Origin: Aurantiochytrium sp. KH105
Lineage: Eukaryota; Sar; Bigyra; Thraustochytrida; Thraustochytriidae
Direction of reading: 5' to 3'
DNA: 64,000 nucleotides
Assembly: GCA_003116975.1 (NCBI GenBank)
Contig: BGKB01000032.1
Span: 62,001 to 126,000, forward strand
Below, piece after piece: positions 47,883 through 57,577 of this stretch (its first letter is position 1; each line of letters starts with the position of its first letter). The notes beneath the pieces were generated by a model. That model was not told where the DNA came from, did no database searches, and saw only the letters and a list, made by a program, of their open reading frames with translations. The position numbers and the translations under genes were made by a program.

Positions 47883-49498
47883 GGCGACAGGGCAAGAAGA
47901 GCGAGGGAGGGCGGGCGGGCCGGCGGGCAAGCGCCGCGAAGAAGCGACGCGAGCGAGCGCCTGCGGCTGCGGCGGAAAGGGACGAGAGACGCGAGAGAAG
48001 ATGCGAAATGGGCAAGGCTTGGGCTCGCAGTGCTTATGCAATGCGATGCGGGCTTTGGCGCGTTCTCTGCGGGCGCGCGCGCGCACAGGGCGTGTTGCGG
48101 CGGCGCTCGCCCGCGCGGAGGGGAGTGGGGGAGGGAGCAGCTGCTTGCGCCTCGCGGGCCGGCCTGCCGCGCGGTCGCGCCGCGCGCGAGGGCGGGGGTG
48201 GGTTGGGGGTGTGCGGCATTTGCTTGACCGACCGGCAGGCGCGCACACTTTGCAGACGTGCTGTGTGCACGTGCCCGACGTCATCAAGTAGGAGTTGCTT
48301 TCTCGGTATTCAGACAAGCGGCGTCACATCCGAGGCTTGAGAGGAAGGAGAAGCAGAGCAATGGAAGAGCAAAGGTGATCGAAAGTCGCGCGTGCGAGAG
48401 AGAGAGAGAGAGAGATCCGTGTTGCAAGGCCGGGTTCGCGTATGATCAAGACCGCTCAAACCACACAACTTTTTTTTGCAAGAGTAGCCATCTTTGCTAG
48501 GATTCGCACCGTAGATGATCGATATCTCCCCGAAAGTTCGACGTGTCGTCTGCGCGAAAAGATGAAATTTATGACTTCATGGTCGCATACTTGTGTCGGT
48601 GCGCTCGAAAGCAGCTCGGAAAGCAAGACTCATCGTTGAGCAAAATCCCAATGTCCTTTGCTTGGTCGGTCGAGGTAACACCGATGTTCAGAAGACAACC
48701 AATTGTGGGTTTTGAGTTCCGTAAATTTGTCTCAGCTTCGAATTCGCGCAATTTTGACTTAGGAAACAGCAGCTCATTCTTACGACTGCATTGATTATCC
48801 TACTACTCATAGTCATGTCGGTTCGAGGTATACGATAATTCACAGTCTGGCCATACTTTACTTTCCGAAATTGAGTGTAGGTGCAGGCCTACTATTACGC
48901 GCAACCATACATGAAACCCCACATTCATACAAGCGTACGTCTGCGCCTCTCACCTCTCGCTCAGATAGGGAGGCTTGCGACATGACGTCCTGCAGCAACG
49001 GAAGCGTGCTCGAAGTCGTGCTGGAAAATTTCGTCCACCACAAGCCTGATCAAGCAAGGAGGGGAATCGCTCCCGAGCCAGCTGTTCATCCAATATAATT
49101 CTTGCAGAAGACATCGGAATGCATGTATGCACGCCTCTCCGGCGTGCCTTTTATCGCTCGAAGAGCGTCGTGAAGATGTGACAGGAACTCTCCCTATACG
49201 CGTCCGTGGGTCTCAGTCTCGACGATCAATAACGAATCGCGGATCACGCACAGAGCAGTCTGCCGGCGCGAGAGCGCGGACCTGCGCGGCGCCGCGGAGA
49301 GCGAGGAGAGAAGGAGAAGGAGGCGAGCGCTCGGCTCTGCGCCGAGGAAGCGCGGACGCCCCCGGGCTGGGTTGGAGCGCAGCGAGGTCGGCGCGCCCCT
49401 GAAGCTCAAAATTGCGAAATTTCCTGCGCGCGAGCGCGAGCGCGTGCCGGGAAAGGCGGGGGTGCAGAGGGCAGCGCGGCGTGTACGAGGCGGGGACG
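47883..49498. other. Divergent spacer between ROCO-TIR and PHAF1 genes
   Basis: 1.6 kb. 47890-48280 is GC-rich 5' flank of the ROCO gene, with frames open into it only because of composition. A (GA)n tract lies at 48396-48413. 48440-49130 is balanced in composition, with short frames on both strands and no domain. 49240-49498 is the GC-rich PHAF1 promoter/5' UTR. Confidence 0.55.
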
Positions 49499-50971
49499 AT
49501 GAGCGGCGAGCTGATGGAGGTCGTCCCGGGCGAGCGCGTGGGCCACTTCGTGCTGGGTATGGGCGTGAACGACGCCCTGGCGGTATTGCGGCACCAGTTC
49601 GTGCCGCAGCGCCCGCGTGTACGCGTGATCTATGCCCTCAAGCAGCCGCTGGAAAAGGACATCGTCCTTCGCGTGGAGGACCTCGGTCTCCAACTTCGCT
49701 TTGAACCCTCGACGCAGCGGCTACGCATGATCGACATCTTTGAAGTTTCTCGCATCACCCTCGCCTATGCCGGCACTATCTTCGGAGCGCAGGACGCGGC
49801 TCGATCAAAGTTCATCAACCTGTACAAAGTTTTCGGCCCGACTTACCCGGGCACTCTCGACAGCTACAATGGGCTATACTTTTTACGGTACACGGGAATT
49901 TGCCTCATGTTTCCCATTCCGGTCGAGTTCCAGCACCTTTTCCATAGTGAGTCCAAGGAGCTCCCTCTCGAGCTGCCCAACGGAAGCTCGCCCTTGGTGC
50001 ATCGCCTCATGATCTTTGCTGGAAACGACGAGCGAGCCCCAGAGCTTGTTGCGAAGCCTCGCGCCCAGGACATGGCCATGTTGCGACCTGAAATCTTGCT
50101 CACCACGCTTGGCCGTACGTATCTCGAGGAAGTCCGCTTTCACATTGGCAACGCTGCGCAAGGTCTTCCAACGCGAATTGTCTTTCCTCAGCGCAACGGG
50201 GAGCTCGAGATCGGTTCCTCATTGCAGGACGTCATTTTCGAGCTTGGGGAACCTTCTCGGGTCTACTTCAAGCAAGACAAACGCATGCAGATTCACGCCA
50301 TCGAAAATGCAACGCCCGAAGGTGCCTCGCAGCACGGAGGCGTCGCCGGCTCTTCGGGGCGCCGCAGAGCCTCCGAGGGTGGCAAGGCCGCAGAGGCAGG
50401 CCACGAACACTTTATTGAATCCAAGACGACTGGAACAGGAACTGCTGGTTCCGAAATAGCGGACTTTCATCGGCCAGAGTCTCCAAATCTCGGCGGTGCT
50501 TCTGCCGCCGCTGCACGCATGCAGCGTGACGCAGAGGCCTGTTTTGAGCCCACAGACTATTTTTTGAACTACTTTGGTCTTGGTCTGGACCTCCTCATTG
50601 ATGGACGCACGCATCTTGTGCGAAAGGTCATTGCGCATACCAATTTTCCTGGCCACGTCGCCTTTTCACAGTACAACAAATGTGATTTTCGGGTCATTTA
50701 CAGCAAGCAACGCGATTCTGCTGCTGCTGCTGCTGCCACTGCTACTGCTGCTCCTGCGGCCGCATCCGCAAACAAGCGCGAGAGCGTTATCATCACCTCG
50801 GATATGCGTTTCACCGACGTCCAATCCCTTCTTGGACCCTGCGGACGTCCAATGATTCATGATAGCGGCGTTGCCGCCAATCCTTTTGGTGCATCGTACC
50901 TTTACGCGTACCAGGGTTGTGTATTTGAGGTGATGCGGAGCGGCCACATTGCTGCAATCACGATTTTCTGA
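49499..50971 (+). CDS. PHAF1 / UPF0183 family protein (C16orf70, MYTHO)
   Basis: 490 residues from ATG 49499. The family blocks are clear from the N-terminus: GHFVLGMGVNDALAVLR, VIYALKQPLEKDIVL, LGLQLRFEPSTQRLRMIDI, TYPGTLDSYNGLYFLRYTGI, LMFPIPVEFQHLF, IGSSLQDVIFELGEPSRVYF, YFLNYFGLGLDLLIDGRTHLVRK and NPFGASYLYAYQGCVFEVM. The animal member PHAF1 binds phosphoinositides with BCAS3 at phagophores and regulates autophagy. Low-complexity inserts (about 275-345 and an Ala/Thr run near 410-430) separate the conserved parts, as in other protist members. It is divergent from the ROCO-TIR gene. Confidence 0.92.
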   Translation: MSGELMEVVPGERVGHFVLGMGVNDALAVLRHQFVPQRPRVRVIYALKQPLEKDIVLRVEDLGLQLRFEPSTQRLRMIDIFEVSRITLAYAGTIFGAQDAARSKFINLYKVFGPTYPGTLDSYNGLYFLRYTGICLMFPIPVEFQHLFHSESKELPLELPNGSSPLVHRLMIFAGNDERAPELVAKPRAQDMAMLRPEILLTTLGRTYLEEVRFHIGNAAQGLPTRIVFPQRNGELEIGSSLQDVIFELGEPSRVYFKQDKRMQIHAIENATPEGASQHGGVAGSSGRRRASEGGKAAEAGHEHFIESKTTGTGTAGSEIADFHRPESPNLGGASAAAARMQRDAEACFEPTDYFLNYFGLGLDLLIDGRTHLVRKVIAHTNFPGHVAFSQYNKCDFRVIYSKQRDSAAAAAATATAAPAAASANKRESVIITSDMRFTDVQSLLGPCGRPMIHDSGVAANPFGASYLYAYQGCVFEVMRSGHIAAITIF

Positions 50972-51293
50972 ACAGGAGAAACAGGAAAGAGCAGACATTC
51001 CGATAGTGTACATACGAACCTAGATTTATTTTCTATCATTCCCGAACCTCAACTCTTATTTCTCTTGGCCTACCTGTCGCTGCTCGTGGTCTCTGAAAAT
51101 ACTTGTGGGCTTTTCCTTCATAAATCGGGAGCATCTTTGAGTGAGTATATTATTTTTTTTTCATACGCGAACACCAACACACACGCACATCACACAGTTC
51201 TTCCACGCCATGATGGATGGTCGCATCGAGATCCCAGCCGTTAGTTGATCTGCGCGCGTACTGCGTAGCTGTCCCATGCAAGACGCTCTCGAT
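50972..51293. other. Spacer between PHAF1 and transposon copy 2
   Basis: 322 bp, AT-rich 3' flank with a T run at 51153-51161. No gene seen. Confidence 0.65.
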
Positions 51294-51300
51294 TGATCCG

Positions 51301-52384
51301 GGTGAATGCCGGACTAGGCCCCAGAATGGGGCCAAATTATGTGCAGCCGCGGAAAGGAGAGAAAAGAGAAAAGAGGGGGAAAGGATCGGGTAGATCTAAG
51401 CGACTGATGAATCCCCCCTCTGAGCAACTTTTAACTTTGAAACTTTTTACATTTTTCAGGGTTTTTGCTATGATTAATATGGAGGGCCATCAAAATTTCG
51501 GAATTTCGTGCTCAGTAGAACAACATAGCACGAAATTAGGGACACATTCAATGTGTCTTTTCAGTGGACCTCACAGCTTGTCTGCATTTTCTCCCACAGA
51601 CCTCGCAAGGGTGCTCNNNNNNNNNNNNNNNNNNNNNNNNNNNNNNNNNNNNNNNNNNNNNNNNNNNNNNNNNNNNNNNNNNNNNNNNNNNNNNNNNNNN
51701 NNNNNNNNNNNNNNNNNNNNNNNNNNNNNNNNNNNNNNNNNNNNNNNNNNNNNNNNNNNNNNNNNNNNNNNNNNNNNNNNNNNNNNNNNNNNNNNNNNNN
51801 NNNNNNNNNNNNNNNNNNNNNNNNNNNNNNNNNNNNNNNNNNNNNNNNNNNNNNNNNNNNNNNNNNNNNNNNNNNNNNNNNNNNNNNNNNNNNNNNNNNN
51901 NNNNNNNNNNNNNNNNNNNNNNNNNNNNNNNNNNNNNNNNNNNNNNNNNNNNNNNNNNNNNNNNNNNNNNNNNNNNNNNNNNNNNNNNNNNNNNNNNNNN
52001 NNNNNNNNNNNNNNNNNNNNNNNNNNNNNNNNNNNNNNNNNNNNNNNNNNNNNNNNNNNNNNNNNNNNNNNNNNNNNNNNNNNNNNNNNNNNNNNNNNNN
52101 NNNNNNNNNNNNNNNNNNNNNNNNNNNNNNNNNNNNNNNNNNNNNNNNNNNNNNNNNNNNNNNNNNNNNNNNNNNNNNNNNNNNNNNNNNNNNNNNNNNN
52201 NNNATAAACGGGTCTTCAACGGATAAATTTTCAAAGCTAACTGCACAAAAAATTACCGCAATGTCACGGCCTATCTCTTGCACGTGGCGCTGCGACCGCA
52301 ATTTGATAGGAAGTTCTAGGTGTTAGATAGACTAAACCCATCAAGTGTCCAAATGAAATGGTCTAAACGAGTGAGACGCCCACC
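51301..52384 (-). mobile_element. Transposable element copy 2, inverted relative to copy 1 (internal gap)
   Basis: Begins GGTGAATGCC and ends GACGCCCACC on the plus strand, the reverse complement of copy 1. It is flanked by the perfect 7-bp direct repeat TGATCCG at 51294-51300 and 52385-52391. Only a few substitutions separate the readable parts from copy 1 (for example three in the ~180 bp next to one end), so both insertions are recent. The same three palindromes are present. The insertion ends 266 bp before the ATG of the coiled-coil gene at 52651, so it may now lie in that gene's promoter or 5' UTR. Confidence 0.85.
51617..52203. other. Assembly gap (587 N) inside transposon copy 2
   Basis: Run of N. 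One edge abuts ATAAACGGG, exactly the element position where the gap in copy 1 begins. Confidence 0.99.
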
Positions 52385-52531
52385 TGATCCGTTGAAGGTG
52401 TGTACCCGACTTTTTGAGCCTAGAGAAAGCAGTAGTCACCGTCGTAGACGCTTTGCGTGCACGCGTGAAAAGAGAAAGGCCTTTGCGCCAAAGGCTCGGT
52501 TCTGTACCAAGGGCAGCGGAACCCACAAACA

Positions 52532-52560
52532 AGTGGCGGCGGCGGCGGCGGCGGCGGCGT
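52532..52560. repeat. (GGC)n trinucleotide repeat
   Basis: Nine GGC units in the presumed 5' UTR of the coiled-coil gene. Confidence 0.85.
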
Positions 52561-52650
52561 CGCGCGGCGGCGTGGCGAGCGACCGCGAGGTGCTCGGCAG
52601 TCGCGAGTTGGGAGTCTGCAGCGGCGGCACGAGTGGCACGCACATACACG

Positions 52651-55600
52651 ATGGTGACGATGCTGTCGCCGGGCAAACGGCGGCGCAAGCGAGCCGTCGC
52701 GGCAACCCCGCAAGGCGGCAGCAAGGAGGACGGTCTCAAGTTTAACGAAAGCGAAAGCGAGACCAAGAGCAAGAGCGAGAGCGAGAGTGACGACATCATC
52801 ACGGGGAATGAGCTCTGCAAGAAAAAAGAAACAAGTCAGAGCGCCATGCCTCTCGTAACACCGACCTCGTTCGGCACAGAGGCCAAATCTGAGAGCGAGA
52901 GAGATGGCGAGAACGCCATCAACGCGCTTGCGAGCCTTCACGCGAGCGTCAGCGCTGACAACATTGAAGAGCGCGACGCCGTCCTCGAAACGCTCGAGAG
53001 GAAGAAGGACATATTTGACCAGCTTTGGAAGGGCATCGCAGCGCTCCAGAACGGAGAGGGTGAGTCTGCCACGGCTTGGAAGTCAAAACTTCGTGAGCTC
53101 AACGAAGCCAAACAGAGCATCGCAGCGCTCAAAGACGATAATGAGTCTCTTCGTCGCGATAAAAGCGCTCTTGGTGCAGAGCGAGATCGCCTCGCCTCCG
53201 ATGCTCAAACGAAAGGCAACCAAGTGGAGAAACTCGGCGCCGAGCTTGCAGAGCATCGTGAGTCCGCACAGCGCATAATTCGCGAGCTCGAGGATTCACG
53301 AAAACACGTTCAGGCGCAGTATCGAGAGCTCAAGCAAGAGGAAGAAAAACACCGTCTCGTGGCCGAAAAACGCGCCGTCGATCTCAAAGAGATTCGCCGA
53401 CAAGCCGAGCTTCTCGGGACGGACCTCAAAGATAAGGAAAATCAGCTCGCCGCTCTTGAGCCCGCCCGCAAACAGCTCGAAGAAAAGGTCGCGCTGTTGC
53501 AAAAACAAGTCGAAAGCCAAAACAAGAGCCACGAGGAAACCACCTCTCATCTTGCCGAGATCAGCCAGGAAAATTGGGCGCTCAAAGACAAGGTCAAAGA
53601 CCTCGAGAACAACCTTGAGAATGCCGATGCCGCGTCACGCGCCGCAAAATCAAAACTGACTCAAGTCGAGGAAGAGCACGCTCAGCACGCCGAGCGATCC
53701 AAAGCGCTCCACGATGAACTTGCTGCCAAGCTCAAGCGGACAGAAGAACGGGCTTCCGAGTCTCGCACAGCGGCCGAGGAACACAGCGCCAAGCTCGAGG
53801 AGCACGTCAAGGCGCTGCAAACACAGCTTGCAGGTGCTCAGGAGGACACGCAGGCCACGCGAAGTCAGCTACAGGACATGGAAGCAAATATGCGAGCTGC
53901 AAAGGCAGATGCAGACAAACAGCTTGAAAGCATGCGTGTGGCAATGCGCCAAGTCCAGGACAAGCATCTGCAAGACGTCATTCGCTTTGACGAGCAGCGG
54001 AAAAAACTTGAAACGGAGCTCAGCAATGAGGAGGCTCGAGTCGAGGCGCTGAACAAAGAGATGGATTCGCAAAAGGAGACCTTGAAGAAGGTCGAGGCAG
54101 TCCGAAACAGCGAGGCCCGCGAACGCGAGGCTTGGACCGCCGGCGTCGAAAAGGAGTTTGAAGAAAAGGCCAAGGCGCTCCTCGCAGAGCATGCCGTCGA
54201 GGTGAACGAGCTGAAAACCAAGCTGGCAGAGGCAAAGGCCGCAATTCGTAACGAAGCGCGAGAGGCTCAGCGGTACAAGAATACCTTGGCCAAGGCCGCA
54301 AAAGAAGAGCACGACAAGCTCCGCAAGCAGGCTCACAAGGTGCGTCATGAGCTCCAGCAGACCATTTCCAAGCTCGAGGCATCTGAAAAAGGACGAGCCG
54401 AGGCACAAAGTCTCCTCAAAACGAGCGTGGCGCAGCGAGAACTGGCCGAACGCGAAGCAGCTTCACGAGAGCAAGAAGCCCAGCGCACTCTCGTCGAGCT
54501 TCAACACCTCATCACCACCAAGGAAACCGGACACGCGCAAGATTGCGACAGGCTTCGCGCAGAAACTGAAAAACAACGCGCCCACGTCAAGGCTCTCGAG
54601 GTTGAGAAGCGCGACCTGCTCATGGACTGCAAACGTCTCAACGACGAAATGCAAGATGCAGTGGATTCCTCTGAAAAATCACGCAAGCACGCAGATGACC
54701 TCGAAGAGAAGAACGAACGACTTCTTGCCGAGCTCCAGCGGACTCGAAACGAGCTTCAAACTGTTGAGGAAAATGCCGAAAAGGCGTCGGAGAGTCTGCA
54801 GCAGGAGATCGATGAGCATGTCTCGAGCCGTGCCGCTGCCCTGGCTGCAAGCGAAGCCCTTCGCGCCGAATTACGCAAGGTTCAAAAGGAAGCTGCAGAA
54901 CGCGTAGCAGCGTTTTCCGGTAAGGCGTCAAAGCTTGAAGACGAGCTTGCGTCTCTGCGCGACGCGCTCAAGGGCAAAGACGAGGCATTCGTTGCAGCAG
55001 AAAGCCAGGCCAAGGGGGACAAGGTAAGGCTTGCTCAGATCGAAGCTGAACGAGAGAAGCTCGAGGCAGCACACGCGCAGGAGCTCTCAAACCTCTTGGC
55101 CCAGGCAGACCGCGCGGAAACCGAGGCAAGGCAGGCCAAGTCGATCGCCGAAAAGGCTCAAGCTCGCGCAGAAAACGCAGAAGCGGATCTTGAAGCATTT
55201 CGACGAAGCGAGACGACAGCCACCGCGGAAGTGAAAAGACAAACTCAGACGATCCAAGGACTTGAGAAATCGAAACAGGAGATCCTCGAACGTCTCACAG
55301 CTGATCAGGAATCAATGCGGCTTCTCAAACTTGAGCTCACGCGCAGAAAACAGGACATGGCCGAAACGCAGCAAGAACTTGCTGCTGCGCGAGCAGAAGT
55401 GTCCGATATTGACCGGAGACACCAATCTCGCGAAGGTCGTTTGCTCGAAGAGCTCGAAACGCTCAAGACAGAACTTCACGCGCTTCGAGCCGACAAGGAA
55501 CAGGCGCGTAAGACCGAAAATACCTTGCAGGCGCAGCTTACCTCATTGCGAGTCTCTTCGGATCAGTCGCTCAAAAACTACATGCAGGAAGCCAAAGACC

Positions 55601-57408
55601 TCGAAGCAGAGAGGTCGCATACCATTGACACCTTGCGAGCGTCGCTCAAGGAGGCGGAGAACAACCTACTCGATGAAAAAGCGAACTTCAAACGAACGTC
55701 GAAACATGCGCGAGCGGAGAGCGAGCGCAAGGCAGAGGAGATTTCTCGCCTGCAATCGGCACTCAAGGCGGCGCAAGAAAATGGAATCAACGTGCTTCAA
55801 GAGCTGGAGGAGAAAACTGCTCAGTATGATAGCCTCACCGAGGACTTTGAGCGCGTAGGCAAATCTTTGCAGGGACTTGAAAAGAAGCTTAGCGCAGCTG
55901 AAAAGGCTCGTGCCGCACTACAAGGTCTTCTCGATGAAGAAAAGACAACAGTTTTGGAACTTCGGGCCCAGCTGCAAAACACAGAGTCCGATGTGCGGGC
56001 TCAGTTACGCCAGGAGACCGAAGCTCACCAGGCGACAAAAAAGGAGCTGACCAACGTCTCGCAGGAGAAGGACTGGTTCGAAAGTGAGACGAACATCAAG
56101 ATCTCGGCTCTCAATCGACAAGTTCAGAATCTTGACGGCGAGTTGCGGCGTGCGAAGGAGGTTGCCGATGCCGAAAAGCTCAAGTTCGAGCAAGAAATCC
56201 GCGAGCACGAGCAATTCCGGGAATCTGCCAACCGAGCCCTTTCTGACTTGCGCAGCTCTCAATCCAAGGACGATGACTCGATGCGGCAACAGCTCGATGA
56301 GTCCCGAACAACCGCAGATGAAGCGGCCATTCTTTGCGCTCAGATGGAACAAGAACGCAGCGAGCTGCAAAGACGTCTGCAAGAGAAATCCGCGGAGCTA
56401 GAAAGTGCAGTGACAAATCATGAAGAGGCGCGCGAGGAACACGAGCGCATGGTACGCAACTACCGCGAGCTGGTGGCGGTGAAACGCAAGCTGGAGAACC
56501 ACAACAAAAAGCTTCAGCTTCAGCTTGATACGTCTTCGAACACGCAAGCAACGGGATCAAGTGCTAGCGGACGTGGAGCCTTGGGCGCAGAAGATACGAG
56601 CGAGCTCGTGTTAAAGGCAGAAAAAGAGGGATACGAAACGGCCAAGTCAGAGTACCAGACGCTCGTGGCACGCATGGAGCGTGAGCACAGCCAGGAACTG
56701 GAACGCCTGCGCCAGCAACTTAGCCGACGCGAGCCTTTTGTTACGTCATCGCGACCGGTATCGCCCTTCTCCACGACCACTTCGACCATTTCTGGTCGCA
56801 TGGCATCTGCTGACGACTCAGGTTCTATTAACGGAGATGAGGGTGCGCAAATGCCATCAACTAGGGATGGTGATGATGACGATGACGATGCGCTCTTTTT
56901 CGCATCAGGTCCGCGTGCGCCATCGAGTGCCTCGGGATCAATGTCCACGGACACAGCTCCAGACGACAATATCATGGCGACAGCAAAGTTCTTGCGGTCC
57001 CGAAGGACGAGATCTGCAGATCTCGAAGGCCAGCTTGATATTTCGGTCCACGTCAGCGAGACGAAAGCGAGCGAGTTGAGCGAGACAAGCGCTGACGCCA
57101 CAAGCGTGCCGCCTCGTGCGCACAGCTCTTCGTCGTCGTCTTCTTCGTCTTCCGCCCTACGTTTGCCGCCTGCCAAGGGCGCTTTGCCGAGTCCCAAGAA
57201 GCGGAGCACAATTGATTCTGTCGCGGGTCTTCGCAAACTCTCCCAGCAGCAACAGCAACAGCAACAGCAAAAGCAGCAGCTGAAACCGCAGTCTCAGGAA
57301 CGGCTTTTAAAGAAGGCACAGTCTGCTGGATCTATTAAGAAGCCGTCATCGTCGTCATCGTCGACTTCATCAGCATCAGCTGGAAAGCGCGTTCGGCGAC
57401 GGAAGTGA
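52651..57408 (+). CDS. Giant coiled-coil protein, 1585 residues
   Basis: From ATG 52651 (MVTMLSPGKRRRKRA) a single uninterrupted exon encodes 1585 residues. A basic N-terminus (possible nuclear signal KRRRKR) and an acidic Ser/Glu stretch are followed by about 1200 residues of nearly continuous heptad-like coiled coil rich in Glu, Lys, Ala, Leu and Arg. The C-terminal ~250 residues are disordered, with Asp-, Ser- and Gln-rich runs (poly-Gln from CAG/CAA codons at 57247-57270) and a basic end GKRVRRRK. There is no motor, GRIP, SMC hinge or other domain, so it could be a centrosomal, golgin-like, nuclear-envelope or cytoskeletal filament protein. The frame remains open upstream to 52414 without an ATG supported by context. 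A transposon lies immediately upstream. Confidence 0.8.
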   Translation: MVTMLSPGKRRRKRAVAATPQGGSKEDGLKFNESESETKSKSESESDDIITGNELCKKKETSQSAMPLVTPTSFGTEAKSESERDGENAINALASLHASVSADNIEERDAVLETLERKKDIFDQLWKGIAALQNGEGESATAWKSKLRELNEAKQSIAALKDDNESLRRDKSALGAERDRLASDAQTKGNQVEKLGAELAEHRESAQRIIRELEDSRKHVQAQYRELKQEEEKHRLVAEKRAVDLKEIRRQAELLGTDLKDKENQLAALEPARKQLEEKVALLQKQVESQNKSHEETTSHLAEISQENWALKDKVKDLENNLENADAASRAAKSKLTQVEEEHAQHAERSKALHDELAAKLKRTEERASESRTAAEEHSAKLEEHVKALQTQLAGAQEDTQATRSQLQDMEANMRAAKADADKQLESMRVAMRQVQDKHLQDVIRFDEQRKKLETELSNEEARVEALNKEMDSQKETLKKVEAVRNSEAREREAWTAGVEKEFEEKAKALLAEHAVEVNELKTKLAEAKAAIRNEAREAQRYKNTLAKAAKEEHDKLRKQAHKVRHELQQTISKLEASEKGRAEAQSLLKTSVAQRELAEREAASREQEAQRTLVELQHLITTKETGHAQDCDRLRAETEKQRAHVKALEVEKRDLLMDCKRLNDEMQDAVDSSEKSRKHADDLEEKNERLLAELQRTRNELQTVEENAEKASESLQQEIDEHVSSRAAALAASEALRAELRKVQKEAAERVAAFSGKASKLEDELASLRDALKGKDEAFVAAESQAKGDKVRLAQIEAEREKLEAAHAQELSNLLAQADRAETEARQAKSIAEKAQARAENAEADLEAFRRSETTATAEVKRQTQTIQGLEKSKQEILERLTADQESMRLLKLELTRRKQDMAETQQELAAARAEVSDIDRRHQSREGRLLEELETLKTELHALRADKEQARKTENTLQAQLTSLRVSSDQSLKNYMQEAKDLEAERSHTIDTLRASLKEAENNLLDEKANFKRTSKHARAESERKAEEISRLQSALKAAQENGINVLQELEEKTAQYDSLTEDFERVGKSLQGLEKKLSAAEKARAALQGLLDEEKTTVLELRAQLQNTESDVRAQLRQETEAHQATKKELTNVSQEKDWFESETNIKISALNRQVQNLDGELRRAKEVADAEKLKFEQEIREHEQFRESANRALSDLRSSQSKDDDSMRQQLDESRTTADEAAILCAQMEQERSELQRRLQEKSAELESAVTNHEEAREEHERMVRNYRELVAVKRKLENHNKKLQLQLDTSSNTQATGSSASGRGALGAEDTSELVLKAEKEGYETAKSEYQTLVARMEREHSQELERLRQQLSRREPFVTSSRPVSPFSTTTSTISGRMASADDSGSINGDEGAQMPSTRDGDDDDDDALFFASGPRAPSSASGSMSTDTAPDDNIMATAKFLRSRRTRSADLEGQLDISVHVSETKASELSETSADATSVPPRAHSSSSSSSSSSALRLPPAKGALPSPKKRSTIDSVAGLRKLSQQQQQQQQQKQQLKPQSQERLLKKAQSAGSIKKPSSSSSSTSSASAGKRVRRRK

Positions 57409-57577
57409 GGCGAAAGGTACAGCCTTTTCCTCTTTTGATCAGCCTGACAGAAAAAGTGGCAAAACAATGAAAAGAAAAGAGATAAGAAAAGGCTTGCGTG
57501 GCAGCTATCTGTAAAGTGTATGTGTTTCCTTTATTCTTTGGTATTCAACCACTGCGAGCGCAGTAGACCTCGTTCAA

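Noticed and set aside
51293-52326. Long frames running through the N gaps (also 23292-24638)
   Set aside because: They are open only because N codons cannot be stops; nothing can be inferred about coding in the gaps.
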